A stretch of DNA of 64,000 nt from Gremmenia infestans (Eukaryota > Ascomycota > Leotiomycetes > Helotiales > Hamatocanthoscyphaceae): assembly GCA_032629725.1 (NCBI GenBank), contig JAFEVB010000012.1:744001-808000 (forward strand), given 5' to 3'. The notes under the pieces are model-generated. The model was not told the origin of the DNA. It saw only the letters and a program-made list of their open reading frames with translations, and made no database searches. The position numbers and the translations under genes were made by a program. Positions 1 to 11,347 of this stretch are shown one piece after another (within the stretch, counting starts at the first letter, position 1; each line of letters opens with the position of its first letter).

Positions 1-892
1 CTCTTTATATACAGCGAGAAGCGTCTTGCCCTATATCCACTTATGCCCATGGAATTATTCACGGATTGGTCGAATGCTGCTAGTCTGCTTTTGAAATTTT
101 TGCACGGAATGGTATGTGTTTCAAATTCTTTGAGAGATCATGTTCAGAAACTTACCTTTGCAGGTCTACATCGCGGCAGAATACTACTTACCACTCTACT
201 TTCAATCCGTGAAGGGCTCTTCGCCCCTTGGTTCTGGTCTTCTGGTCATGCCTATTACCGTCACAGAAGCTATAGGGGGTGTTTTAGTGGGAGTCATTAT
301 TCACCGCACCGGGCGCTATCTGGAAATTATATATGTAGGTGTTTTGCTAATGACTCTCGGGAATGGCCTATATATCTTGTTCTCTCCTAAGTCTAGTCTC
401 GTCGAGATTATCTTCACCCAAATCGTAGCTGGCACTGGCGCTGGGCTGCTATTCCAAGCACCCCTCATTGCCCTGCAGGCTCGAGTTTCCCAGGAAAACA
501 CTGCGACCGCGACAGGTACCTCAATGTTCGTGAACCATCTTGCCAACGCCTTATCTGTCGTCATTGGCGGGGTGGTATTTCAAAACTTCATGGACATTCG
601 GGTTTCGTCTCTGGCTTTACCACCAACCAATCTCCCCTCAAATATTACGGATCTGCTATCTGCAGGAGGTGCAGCGGCAAATGTAATGATTGTTAGTTCT
701 ATTCAAGATCAGACACAGCGATCGGCTGTTCGAGAGGCGTATGCCTGGAGTCTGAGGAACATGTGGATTCTGTACACGGGGATTTCCGCGATGGCAGTAG
801 TTACAAGTGTGTTCATCAAGAAACATCACTTGACGAAAGATCACACCGAGACAAAGACTGGCTTAAAGAGCTCTAGTCAAGATCTGGCCTGA
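1..892 (+). CDS. MFS drug/metabolite exporter, C-terminal part (5' end outside window)
   Basis: Coding exons are <1..111 and 164..892, joined over a 52-base intron (GTATGT..CAG). The first visible residues are already inside a transmembrane segment, so the start lies upstream of the window. The visible part has about six hydrophobic helices, including the short LYFQ(S)VKG-type loop seen in 14-helix major facilitator exporters of the aflatoxin-efflux-pump type, and ends in a hydrophilic cytoplasmic tail. Family knowledge: these plasma-membrane proton antiporters export toxic or secondary metabolites. The substrate cannot be read from the sequence. No neighbouring biosynthetic gene is visible on this side. 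Confidence 0.88.
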
Positions 893-1181
893 ATACAGAC
901 CTGGGGCTACTAGCAAGATTTCTGTTGCTAGTGAAAAATTAATAAACACGCTTCACGTTTACAACAATGCAATCTTTTTTGGAACTTGTATGAAAAAACT
1001 TCTTTGTTATGTTTCATTGTCTTTTCTGTGGGACGAGCCAATCTTCACTAAAGATACCTAACAATTTCCCGAAATTCCTGAATGTGTTTCAGGTCCAAAT
1101 AGGACGAATTACCACTTGGGATTCATCGAGTGAGTATCGGTGGCCCGCTCTCTGGAAGGATAATCTCGCGCCACAACAAAA

Positions 1182-2120
1182 TCAGGATGGTGCACCTCTA
1201 CCCGACTCCAGATCCCGCAGCCCATTGTGCTTTTTATTCTCCTTGCGCCATGCCCAGCTGTGTCGACATCTCGGGTCCAAACAACATCCGATTCCGATGA
1301 CAACGAAGAGAAGTGAGACTACCACGGCACAGAAGATCCTTTCTGTTTCCTCAGCAGATAGCGCCCGGCCGACAAGATGGCTTCTTGCCTCACGGACAGA
1401 TAACTTTGGGGCAGCGGTGGCTGAGGCTGAAGCTTCAACGGTGATCGTCTGGACCGTCACATGGATTGCCGTGGCATGCGCTGTAACCACGCTTGTCGGG
1501 GGAGGAGCTGTAACGATGATTGTCGTGCTTGACCTAAGATTACCCGTGCCAGAGGCTGCAATGCTGGTTTCCTGTGTTGTTGAAGGGGGAGACGCTTGCG
1601 ATGGCTTGAAGGTGCCAAACACGTTCGGCGACGACTCTGTCATTACTATCGGGGATGCATTCGCTGGAAAGCTTTTCGCCGGACTCGTGGAAGGGGTGGA
1701 TGTTCTCGATGGCGACGATTCTGTGACGACTATTGGGGAGGCAACCGTCTTCCTGGATAGGGTTGGGGCGGCGGGCGCCGTCACATATGCCGCGAAAGAT
1801 GAGTGGCGATGGGCTGCTGTCCCATTCATCGAATGTGGATGGTAACAGTTGCTCGAGTGGTGGCGGACAGCTGTCCCATTTCTTAAGTACGGATAATGCC
1901 CCGTCCCTGTCCCATGAGCTGAATGCTTCGCGGTCGTCGATGCAAGCAGTTGCGAGTGAAATTTTGTCACGGTGGGTGCGGGGCCTATGCCTAAGTCGCG
2001 TTTCTTGGTTGCGATGCTAATGACCTGGTCTGGGACAGCCATGGCCACCAGCTGAGGGCCTGCTGCTGCGAAGCTTGAGAGCGTTATCGCCAGAGCAGCG
2101 AGGGGAACCATGTACTTCAT
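1182..2120 (-). CDS. Ser/Thr-rich secreted protein with one C-terminal membrane anchor
   Basis: A single-exon 312-aa protein of unknown function. Residues 1-20 form a good signal peptide. A long region rich in Ser, Thr, Ala and Pro follows, likely heavily O-mannosylated. It contains an imperfect repeat (ASPIVVTESSP, then ASPIVMTESSP about 30 residues later). Near residues 265-285 lies one strong hydrophobic segment (IFCAVVVSLLFVVIGIGCC), followed by a basic tail of about 30 residues. This fits a type I plasma-membrane protein with its Ser/Thr-rich stalk in the cell wall, an architecture shared with fungal wall-stress sensors, but I see no WSC domain. Open frames on the opposite strand here are shadows. 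Confidence 0.75.
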   Translation of the reverse strand: MKYMVPLAALAITLSSFAAAGPQLVAMAVPDQVISIATKKRDLGIGPAPTVTKFHSQLLASTTAKHSAHGTGTGHYPYLRNGTAVRHHSSNCYHPHSMNGTAAHRHSSFAAYVTAPAAPTLSRKTVASPIVVTESSPSRTSTPSTSPAKSFPANASPIVMTESSPNVFGTFKPSQASPPSTTQETSIAASGTGNLRSSTTIIVTAPPPTSVVTAHATAIHVTVQTITVEASASATAAPKLSVREARSHLVGRALSAEETERIFCAVVVSLLFVVIGIGCCLDPRCRHSWAWRKENKKHNGLRDLESGRGAPS

Positions 2121-3304
2121 TTTGAAAAATTTCGTCGCCTTGTTCGCTTGTGGATTGTTTCTGGCAGTGATGGTTTTTTCAACGAGTTTGCTTGGAGAGA
2201 ATATTTCTCGAGAAGTTGTGTAGAGAGGAGGGAAACATGTTAGGCCAAATCCAGGTATAAAGTATGTATCCCATGAGATTGTTTTCTGAGATAGGATAGC
2301 TTACTGATACTTCTTTTATTATCCTAAAACAGGTGACTGTTTTCCAGATATTTCTATTTCCTCGATAATTGTATTGACATCTGTTTATTACACTACGAAA
2401 AATCTTTTTGTTCTAATATAATGTCATCGTTTAAACTCTTTATTTCTAAGTAGCTGTTCGCGTGATATCGAATCATCTGTTTTATCTGATTGTGGAAGTA
2501 TACTGCGGGTCTTGTTTAGTAGGCCCTAAACATTAAACAGCGTTAATACGTGGCTCACTACATTTAAGTACTATTTTGCTTCTATGATATCGCGTTGCGA
2601 GACTACGCCACGCCTGTAGTATTTGCAGATTAAGTCCATTCCATTTTGCACCCAGGAGCCCATGGTTATGAGCCCATCTTGTGCCATTGTGTCTAGCGGT
2701 ATCTGTCTAAAATGGAGGACTAGACCCCTTCCTATCCCCATATTCCAAAAAACTACCCGTCTCACGTGAACTCACAATCCCCAGAACAACTCGCTCATAT
2801 TATTGTCCTTACTATTAGCATTGACTGCTTGCTCCATAAACAAAACTACGCATCTAGAACTCAGGCGTTTGCTATCTGGCGTCAAAGAAGCGTCCATAAC
2901 TTCTTTGTTCTTGTGTCTCGAACAGACACCAACGATCTATTTCTCCATGTAGCTGAATCGGCACCTGATAACGTCCTGGTAAATGGACATTATCAGGTGT
3001 TTAGATGGGTCAAGACCAATGGGTTGGTGGAGGATCAATCTCATGTTTGACTCTACCGGAGGACTTTACGATGCGTGACGAATTTGTTCGGATTCTTTGG
3101 CAAGTAGGCTAGCTAAAAGCCCTTGATATTCTATATACTGATTCTTGAATTATTAAACGACGTTCTAGTATCTTTAGGGGTGTTATCCGCAAAGGTTTTA
3201 CTATTTTAAGTGGAGAGTGGATTGCAAATATATGCAAATATATTGTCATAGTTTAAATATGACGCCTCCACCCTCTCCGGTTTCATGTCTAGGCCATTGC
3301 TGAT
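2121..3304. other. intergenic, with one strong hairpin
   Basis: No supported gene. The left part is the promoter side of the Ser/Thr-rich protein gene and the right part the 3' side of the GH92 gene. AT-rich in the middle. The only structure I see is the inverted repeat at 2962-2999. Confidence 0.6.
2962..2999. repeat. 15-bp inverted repeat (hairpin)
   Basis: The arms CACCTGATAACGTCC (2962-2976) and GGACATTATCAGGTG (2985-2999) are complementary with one mismatch around an 8-base loop, TGGTAAAT. Each arm holds a CACCTG E-box and a GATA core. It could be a small RNA hairpin, a regulatory palindrome or a remnant of a transposon end. Confidence 0.7.
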
Positions 3305-5898
3305 TCAAAAAGTTTTGTTTGTAGTGACATGCCCCGGACTTGGTGGAAGCAAGCCCGAATCCCACGCCGTCGGGGAACTTCCAAGAACAAATTCCAGACT
3401 TCCTCCATCCTTAATATCATCATGTGTGAACCAGCTCTGATTCCAAACTTGGCCATTGACTTTCATGCTCTGTATATAATAGCTACTGTCGCTGAGATTT
3501 TGCGCCGTGATCGACAGACGTTTACCGTCACCAATAGCCATGCTGATGTCTGTAAACCATGGCGATCCAATGAGATACACTGGCTGTGTTGCGACTGGGT
3601 AGAATCCCAGCATTTGCCAGAGCATCCATGAGTCCAGGGCACCGGAATCAGAGTTTCCGGGCAGGCCTGACTTGCCGCTGTTGTAGTACGTATTTACTAT
3701 ATTTCGAGTCTGCAAAACAGTCTTCCATTGACGCCCAGGCAGGTAGTTGTAAAGCAGGGGTGTGGAAAAACTCGGTTCATTTCCTGGATTGAAAAGAGTT
3801 GTACCAGCTCCATTCTGTCCACCAACACCGACTCCATTTGTCCTGAGGCCAGGGATAAACATGCTGTCAAGCCGAGACTCGGTCGTATTGTTGCCACCCA
3901 TGAAGTTAATCAAGGTCTCCATATCAAATGGTACGGTCCAAGAGTACTCTGTAAAACGTTAATTTGTTAGTAGGCTTAAGGAATAGTATTAATACGAACC
4001 CCATGGAAGAGCCTCGTAGGCAACTGAACCACCCTCACAATCTCCGCAGCCTAAAGGGTCATAGTCGGCAGCGGATTCTCTGGTCCCATTTGCATACATT
4101 GGAGCCAGGAAGCCGGTGAAATTCAAGCTCTTGAGATCATGCTGCCAAAGATACTGCCACCCACTGCGAAGAAGTCAAATGGGCTCTCGTCTATGGGACT
4201 TCACACTTACGCTGAACGATTCAAATACTTCCCATAACTTTCGGGATCAATTCCCTTGGCTACCTGTGCTACTGCGAAATCATTTAAAGAGTATTCAATG
4301 GTCCGACTGAGACTTCGAGTGTACGATGGGGTGATATATCCGAGATTGAGCCAGTCAGGCAATGCACCTCGACCTTCCTTAGTGCTAGATGTTGTGTCCG
4401 CAGGATCAAAAGTGTTGTATGGCGTCAACTCAGCATCGGTCTTCATGGCCGCGAATGCATCATTCCAATTAATGCCATATTGCAAACCCTTTACATATGC
4501 ATCGGCCAGAACGTTGTCTGCGTTACTTCCACCCTGAACTTGGCCGTTATAGAAACCAGATCTTCCATCTGGCATGAAAGTTTCATGACGCCAGATATCA
4601 ATCGCAGATCGAATGATTCCAGCTGCACGATCGGGAGTAATGAGCAGCATCAGACTGTTCAAGCAACGAAATGTATCCCAAAAGGTGTAGTAATCGTCAT
4701 AGGTGGGTTCGCCAGTTTCCCAGTGGGGATTCTCGCCAGTCTTGTCCGTGGGCATCAAATGTGTGTGGTACAAGCCAGTATAAAACATCTCTAACCTTGT
4801 TTGATTTGATAGGTCTGTAGTCGTGATTTTACCTAACACATCGTCGTTCCATAATTTCTTCGCATCTTTAACAACGTCTGGCAAATTCCAATGGGTAATC
4901 TCCGAGGCTAGGTTTTGACATGCTAATTCTGTGGACTTCCAGGATATAGCGACTTTGGACTTCACGGTGGTTGTATCGCGACTGAAGTCGAAAATAGCGC
5001 CAACTCGATCGCCATATTGGTATGTGAGTGGACCACCGGATGCGCTGGACGAGTTGCCGAGAATGGGCTGCTCGTTAAATGTGGTTGGCCAGTATGGATC
5101 TGTGTATGGACCTGAAAAAACCCTGCTGGATTTTGGAGCGCTTTCAAACTCGCCGCAGTAATAAATTTGATATGCGGGGACTACACACTTGTTAGCAACT
5201 CGCTATAATGATATTTGGGGGCTCTTACTTTGGCTGAATGCGCCTCGATATACCCCATAGCCCTTATACCCTTTCCCATCCGCAGACACTGTGATCTCCC
5301 CGTTGCTGTAGAATTGAGACTGCGAACCTCCGCCATAGGATGGCAAGTAGTGAGAGACATCAACAAGTATATGTCCGTCTTCTTCGCCCGGAAATGTGTA
5401 TTGCAGAAAGCCAGTGTGGCTCGAAGCAGCCAATTCCGTAACAATGCCATTCTCGAATGCGGACCTGTAGTATCCAACATTTGCAGAATCATTGCCGGAT
5501 CGAGTGGCCATATATGTGAGATTGTCGAGCAGGTTCACGTTCTTCAAGGATTCCAAGGGCATTTGTGACACTACACCGTATACTGGGCCTCCTCCAGTTC
5601 CAGAAACGTGCGCAAGGGAAAATGCCGTGACATTTCCATCTGGCGTGTATCCGGCATTCACTGTAATGCTGTCATTGAAGGTTGTAACATCCGGTCCTAT
5701 CTTCACAGCTCCAAATGGAACAACTGCGCCAGGAAATATATTGCCGCCATTGAACGCAGTTCCAGGGACTGAACCCTCTGTACCGATGAAGGGATCAACA
5801 TACCGAGTCCAGTCCGTTGTCGAGTTTTGCGCAGTGACGATTTGCGAAGCACCTGAGACTGCGATTGCGGTTAGAAGTAAAGACAACATCTTGAACAT
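3305..5898 (-). CDS. GH92 alpha-1,2-mannosidase, secreted
   Basis: Four exons read on the minus strand: 5898-5229, 5180-4211, 4163-4000 and 3948-3305. All phases agree and give 815 aa. I chose the Met at 5898 because it directly opens a signal peptide (MFKMLSLLLTAIAVSGAS); an upstream in-frame Met at 5937 would add 13 residues. Signature stretches of family 92 are clear: GNIFPGAVVPFGAVKIGPD near the N-terminus, a TFWDTFRCLN segment mid-protein, and GNSDSGALDSWMLW with LGFYPV near the C-terminus. Known family role: calcium-dependent exo-mannosidases that remove mannose from N-glycans or wall mannan. Intron 3 uses the less common donor GTTCGT; reading that way restores the expected PWEYSWTVPFD join. 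Several N-glycosylation sites are present. Confidence 0.93.
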
Positions 5899-7549
5899 TA
5901 CAACCAGAACGAATAAGCTTCCAACGCCACACCACAATGCAACGCCCGTGTTCTTAAATAAATGGGGATAGTAACCTTGGACTCAAACTACCCCGCTCCA
6001 ACCCTGCCATAAGGCATAGTCTCGCTGTCACCAGACCCGAATCTGTTGTTTGAACAGTGGTTGCAAATTGTCAGTGGGATCGGCAGTAACTTTTGACGAC
6101 GTTGTGTTGCATCAGACGCTGAATCCCGAGTCTACCAGGGCAGGGCTATATTCAGGGGTGCCGAGACGCTAATCATCCCGCTTTCCCCCCCATCCCATTT
6201 TTCGTAGACTAGATGCGGGGTGTGCGGGCACCAATAGAACACCATGCTGAGAAGGCCTAATTTGGCAATGCTATTGATTACTATCATAGAAAGTCGAATA
6301 TACGAGCTCTGAATATCTGCATTCGGACCTATCTTAAAGGGGGTTTTATAATCAGACCGTAGCTACGACATCTACTAAGAAACCCGAGCCGGTTCGGAGA
6401 TGGGTTCGAAAGATGACCTACTTCAGGGACTAATGTTTTCAATGGAGGGGAAATATTTCACTTGAAGAGTGGGAATAGACCTGGTAGCCCCAGAATCTGG
6501 ATTGGTCGTATAGATTAGACCCTGCAAGAAAAGCTGATTTCGGATGTGGACATACCAAAGTAAGGTGCCACTGAATACGAACAAGCATTTCATCTCGCTG
6601 GTGTTCACATCTTTATGAACCTGATACTCAACATTTAAGGTTCTACACCTTAACAAGCAATCCTAAAATTCAGATCATTCCACGCTTCTTTCCAACAACT
6701 AGGCATATGTCACAAAACTTCGCTACTATAGTACTCGCTTTTTTTAAGTCTAAGACTGGGTCTCTTTTTATTCCATAACTTTATACTCCGCGCCACTTAG
6801 AGAGCTTAGATAAAGCTAATGTAGGGCTCCTAGAGGTCTAAACTCACTTTAAGATTGCTTTGACTATTATTTATCTCGCCCTTATACCAGATCTATGCTA
6901 GGGTAAAGAGCTAATTACAAGTGCAGGATCTATCCTTTCCACGCTAGAAGGACCCAGTTTCAGACTTGAAAAAAACACGACTAGGTCTGTAGTTGGGAGT
7001 CTTAGTGGTTGCATTTAAGTTGTTTCTTGGATTCATATACCGTTCAGATCTGCCACGAAGAGGCTCGAGAAGTTATGATCTTCGCGGACGAGAAACTATC
7101 GGAATTAAGGCACCAAAACTCGCATGTCTATTCCGCCAATTTTTTCATCCATGGAGATGTTATGCCTCTTCGCTTAGTCATGCTTAGTCATGATGTCAGC
7201 CCCTAGCCTAGGGCGTCCCAGTTATAAGATATTATCTTGACATAATCTCACCAAAAAACACATATTAGGCAACTAGATAGAAATTATCTAGGCAGACGAT
7301 TATGGTATGGTTTGGTCTACGTCGCAAAAAGCGTGGTTTTAGGATAAAACCACACAGATCACGTGGGTCAATCCCTTACATATATGAGACATTGACATTT
7401 AATGACCGACTATTAGCCGTATCGTCCACCATCGACGCGTTACTACTTAGAGTAAACAACTTATACGCGTTCAATGGTCACAAAGACCAATCAATAATTA
7501 ATAAGACATTGCATTACACTTTCGTTATCCCTACCTAAGATTATCCCAA
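5899..7549. other. AT-rich intergenic region, possibly decayed repeats
   Basis: The first about 300 bases are promoter of the GH92 gene. From about 6250 to 7540 the DNA is AT- and TpA-rich, with only short broken frames and no recognisable protein. This look is common in RIP-mutated transposon remnants, but I cannot name an element. A perfect 9-bp palindrome lies at 7333-7353. Confidence 0.5.
7333..7353. repeat. perfect 9-bp palindrome with 3-base spacer
   Basis: GTGGTTTTA, spacer GGA, TAAAACCAC. It lies about 200 bases upstream of the start codon at 7550 and could be a dimeric factor-binding site. It is short enough to arise by chance in AT-rich DNA. Confidence 0.5.
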
Positions 7550-8488
7550 ATGCCTAAAACAGAACGCAGACAATCAGGCCCAACTCGCGCTGAGCCCTAT
7601 CCCGCCATCAAACCTGGGGATAAACCTAAGGGCACCATTTCCAAGCCTTCTGCTCCCAAAGCACTCGCCGATAAGCCGGTCCAAGCTCTCAATCCCACCT
7701 CGAAAGCCAAAGACTTCCTTCAGACGATAGCTACGCCCAAGAAGGTAGAGGCCAAAGGTGAGGAAAAGCTAACTAAGAAGAGAGCATCTACAAAGAGTGA
7801 GGATGAACCTACAATCAAGAAAATCAAGACTAGCAAGTCCTCGATCAAGCCAGTCACCGAGTCCCCGAATGATGCATCATCCACCAAACCCTCCTCCTTC
7901 CTCGACATCACCCTCCCGGCTCACCCCACCTCCGGCCAAATCCCCATCTACGACACCTGCAGCACTATCCGACAAAAGATCAACGCCCTCCTCGGAAAAG
8001 ACAACAACAAGCCTGAGAACGGCATTCCAGGCCAGTTCAAGAAAGACGGAACCCCAAAGCCATATTCGCAGGCCCAGTTTCTGAGGGATATTGGGGGAGG
8101 CAATACTGCGAGTCTTTCGCGGTTTATGAAAGCGAAGAAGATCATGGGGGGTGCGGAGAGTCCGATTTATCCTGGTGCGTATGAGTTCTTCGAGAAGAAA
8201 AGGGTTTGGCAGGCGGGGAAGAAGACAAAGGGGAGGGAGAAGGTTGAGAAGGAGTGAGTGCAAACTTTCCCTTGCACTCGTTCATTTGGGTGAAATGCCT
8301 TTGCACTGGTATTTAGCAGCAGGGCGCTGCGGGTTCCTCTGATAATCTACTCGTCTTGGGTTTACGATTGGTATCTGACGGTTTGTAGTCGTCCAGATGG
8401 CCTTCCTCTCCAAGACCCAAATCATATGAGAATGTGGCTCGGTCCAGGCGAGAGCATGAGTGATTTCGTCGATGAATATGGGCAGTAG
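7550..8488 (+). CDS. Lys-rich nuclear-type protein with a conserved fungal domain of unknown function
   Basis: Exons 7550-8253 and 8389-8488 give 267 aa. The naive frame runs on to a TGA at 8255-8257, but the intron GTGAGT..TTGTAG (8254-8388) joins GA to T and adds a C-terminal tail ending DEYGQ. The first about 115 residues are low-complexity and rich in Lys, Pro and Ser, with several basic clusters suggesting nuclear import. Residues about 130-220 form a compact domain (IYDTCSTIRQKINALL ... YSQAQFLRDIGGGN ... LSRFMK ... YPGAYEFFEKKR) resembling a helix-rich domain of unknown function widespread in ascomycetes (I believe DUF7726, by memory only). No function is proposed. A second, diverged copy of the last exon follows at 8534-8669. 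Confidence 0.78.
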
Positions 8489-8533
8489 ATGTCGCATGAG
8501 TATGCACATCCTTTCCCGTTCCGACGAAATTAG

Positions 8534-8669
8534 TATTATATCGAGAGCTGATGTTTTATCAACTATAGTTAACCCCGATGGCCTTCCCTTACGCGATCCG
8601 AATCATATGCGAATTACTGTAATGCAGGGCGAGGATCCGAGACAGTTCCTAGATTCTTATGGGATCTAA
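8534..8669 (+). other. second copy of the terminal coding exon (possible alternative last exon)
   Basis: This stretch encodes DGLPLRDPNHMR..GED..FLDSYGI and a stop. It matches DGLPLQDPNHMR..GES..FVDEYGQ of the normal last exon at 17 of 30 residues. An AG at 8532-8533 would join the same donor (8254) in the correct phase, giving a 279-aa isoform ending DSYGI. The nearer AG at 8567-8568 would create an immediate stop. Whether it is used, or is a relic of a tandem duplication, cannot be read from the sequence. Confidence 0.6.
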
Positions 8670-9354
8670 GCGCTCAAGGAAGCAATGATTCTGGCTGGAA
8701 GTGATCGTGATACCAACATATTATATAAGTTTAAGTAGGTAGGTAGATGCGTTTTATATTTAGATTGGGAAGACTCCTGCATCCTTCGCGCTTGCGGTAA
8801 CGGCAACCCCGCGTTATATCTCATCCCCAAACACTTGAACGACAACTTAGCATAGTGCTTGATTCTTTAGAGATCTAGACCTGGATCTGGACCTGGACCT
8901 GATGGATCAAATTGCTATGTATTTGTGGAGTAATCCCCAAAATTTCTTTCATACGCTGCGTTGGTTAAGCCGCACACTGATGTTATCAAAAGGAGCGTTA
9001 TTAATCAACTTTTACGAATCACCCAACTTTTCCGCCGGCGAAGCATTTGTTTAAGCGAGCTTGACATATAATCATAATTTCCAAGAAGAGAAGTCAGTGG
9101 GCGGCAAAGGGTTAATAAGGATCAATCAATTACTTGATAGTTGAGCCTCCATCAAGCTTACTTCGTCATACTTTTAAACCTTATAAGGTGGCATATACAG
9201 CTATATGTCCTTGTATCCTTTTCCATTTGTATCATCTCCATCTAGTACTGTCTCCTCTCCACTCCAAGTCGTTTGCTTTCTTGGGATTTCGTAGTATTTC
9301 GATTTCCCGCGTGGATCTAAAATTCCCCCTCTTTCTTTCTTTCGATTCAAAATT
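8670..9354. other. intergenic, no gene seen
   Basis: 3' flank of the preceding gene and promoter of the next. A CT-rich tract at about 9225-9350 lies just before the next start, as is common in fungal 5' leaders. Nothing else recognised. Confidence 0.6.
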
Positions 9355-11347
9355 ATGAAGGTTACAGTACCCTCACCGTTCTTTTCGCCTCTTTCACCAG
9401 CAGTCATGCATGGTTTCTGGACAAATCTTGTGCTTCCACATATAAGAAGCTGGTCGTTGACGGTATGAACGATGCGTTTGATCTCGCTCAAGCGGGGTTT
9501 GATACATTTAGCATTACACCTTCACCTTCAGGGAACGAAGCCAAATGGCAGGCGCAAAAATATCTCATCTCATACTTGCTAGCTAAAACTCCTAACAGCT
9601 GGTAATATTGATCCTACGAACGTCAATAACAGGAGGAAGGACTCAAATCTTGACTTTCCCACCCTCCAGTATCACACCACCCCCCTCAAAACCAACTGAG
9701 CCAATTATTATCATAAACTGGGCTACATTGACGCCTACTACTACCTCTGGCGTGTCGTCGGCAAGTCATGATTCTCACGGGTGGCTAATCATTCCCTCTC
9801 TTCATTGTTGGTTCTGTCCTCCAGATAACGGCGGTGGAAGTGTTGGCTTTGTGATTTCCTGCATTACAGGTATGTTTGCATAAATGACAAGTGTATTTCT
9901 AAATTTAAGCTAACACATTCCTCTAGGTCCTGGCATCATACCTCCTCCCCCGCCTGGAGTCGAGCCCCCTCCAGGATTTTCCTCAAACATGCCCTCGATT
10001 ACATTAGATTCGGCTGGAGATCCTACTTTTAAATCAACAGAGCCTAAAAGCCAGCCTACCAATTCTGCCTCTTCTACAAATACAGAATCGGCATCTAGCA
10101 GCCCTAGCAGCTCTTGCACAACGCAGACATTCAGCGCCTGCGATACAACATACTCCGTTTTTACGGCCTCAGGCGAGAGCACAGTATCAACATATTCCAT
10201 TACACTTTCGTGCTCAAGCGTGACCGGCTGCTCAGTCTCGTCGCTGACTGGATCCTCCACAACAAATTCTGCGGGGATTATGGCCACGCCCGCTATTGCC
10301 TCCGACCCTGCCATTATAAACTGGTATTACGCACAGCAGTCCATTCTCTCGGTGGGTATGGCTGATGACACTGATCCCTACATCACATGGTCCTCCGACG
10401 AAGCGATTGCTACGGGTTCTGCGAAGCAAACGAGTTTAACAACGTCAAAAAGCGGAAGCTCGTCTCAATCCGCCTCTGCTTCACAAAGAGCCTCGCGTTC
10501 CACGAACAGTACGGCCATGAGTGAAGCACAGTCCATAGGATCAAATTCATTGCTACGATCCACATATTCCACTACAGTCAAAATTTCCAATCCTAAAACC
10601 ACTAGCAAAACAAAAACTCTAGCTCCACCGATAACATCTTGTACGTTGGCTGGTGTAACTGCTTTTAGTTCGGCTTACTCTCATTATAAGATGGACTACC
10701 CAGCCACTATGAACTGTGCTTGCAATGACGGTTGGATGGCTGGCATTGGGACTACCGTTGGCTCTGACCAATCGATCACATATACCTGCGAAGTCACCGG
10801 ATCACGAATCGCAGTCAGCACCGCACCTCCCAAAACAACTTCCCAGGCTCCTCCAGCTCCAGCTCCAGCTCCAGCTCCACTTCCATACCAAACAGGCACC
10901 TGCGACCTCCACATTTTCGAAGCATCGCAAAACTCCAACTCTCCCTTATATATCCACCTCAACGTAACCGGCGGCGGTGATAACACTCTTACTACTCAGA
11001 GCTCTGAAGGTTCGTGGGGTGATACCGCGGTAGTTCAAAGCGGACACTCTAAACTTCCCTACGATATTGATATCAACTTCCTGAAATCAACTACTGTTCC
11101 CAGCAAGCCGAAAATGGTTAAAGGCAGAATAGTAGGACCGCCTGCACCAGTACCAAAGACTTGGGAGCAATGGGCTCTGACAATAACGGCGGTGGATACT
11201 AAATTGGATAGTACGGAGAGAGATGAGACGACACTCCCATATTGTTCTGTAGGTGGCCGGGATAATGGCAATTTTTGGGATTGGGCGGATAGTTTGTTAT
11301 CGCTAGGGGTTGATTCGACTTCACCAGTAATAAGGCTATCTCTATAA
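9355..11347 (+). CDS. secreted Ser/Thr-rich protein with class V chitinase-like C-terminal region; N-terminal model uncertain
   Basis: The well-supported part is an exon of about 9640-9869 joined over a small intron (GTATGT..CTCTAG, acceptor near 9927) to a long exon ending at 11347. It contains HCWFCPPDNGG, a Pro-rich PGIIPPPPPGVEPPPGF stretch, a Ser/Thr-rich region with CTTQTFSACDTTYSV, a Cys-containing CACNDGWMAGIG block, and a final PYCSVGGRDNGNFWDW block. This order is the C-terminal architecture of secreted fungal class V chitinases and related proteins. Upstream, 9357-9601 encodes a separate secreted-type N-terminus (HAWFLDKSCASTYKKLVVDG..) resembling the start of M35-like metallopeptidases, but no HExxH or GH18 catalytic domain follows. 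The ATG at 9355 is not in frame with the signal-peptide-like stretch. The gene may be chimeric, truncated or decaying. Confidence 0.55.
10854..10879 (+). repeat. AGCTCC hexanucleotide repeat, in coding sequence
   Basis: About four copies of AGCTCC encode an Ala-Pro run (APAPAPAP) linking two parts of the secreted protein. Such Pro-Ala linkers are usually flexible and O-glycosylated, and prone to length change. Confidence 0.8.

Noticed and set aside
1009..1845. 278-aa plus-strand open frame
   Set aside because: It is the reverse of the Ser/Thr-rich secreted protein gene; the minus strand has a signal peptide, repeat and membrane anchor, while this frame has no recognisable feature.
7302..7538. 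78-aa plus-strand frame upstream of the gene at 7550
   Set aside because: AT-rich, no recognisable motif, no splice join to the next gene and it contains the 7333-7353 palindrome.
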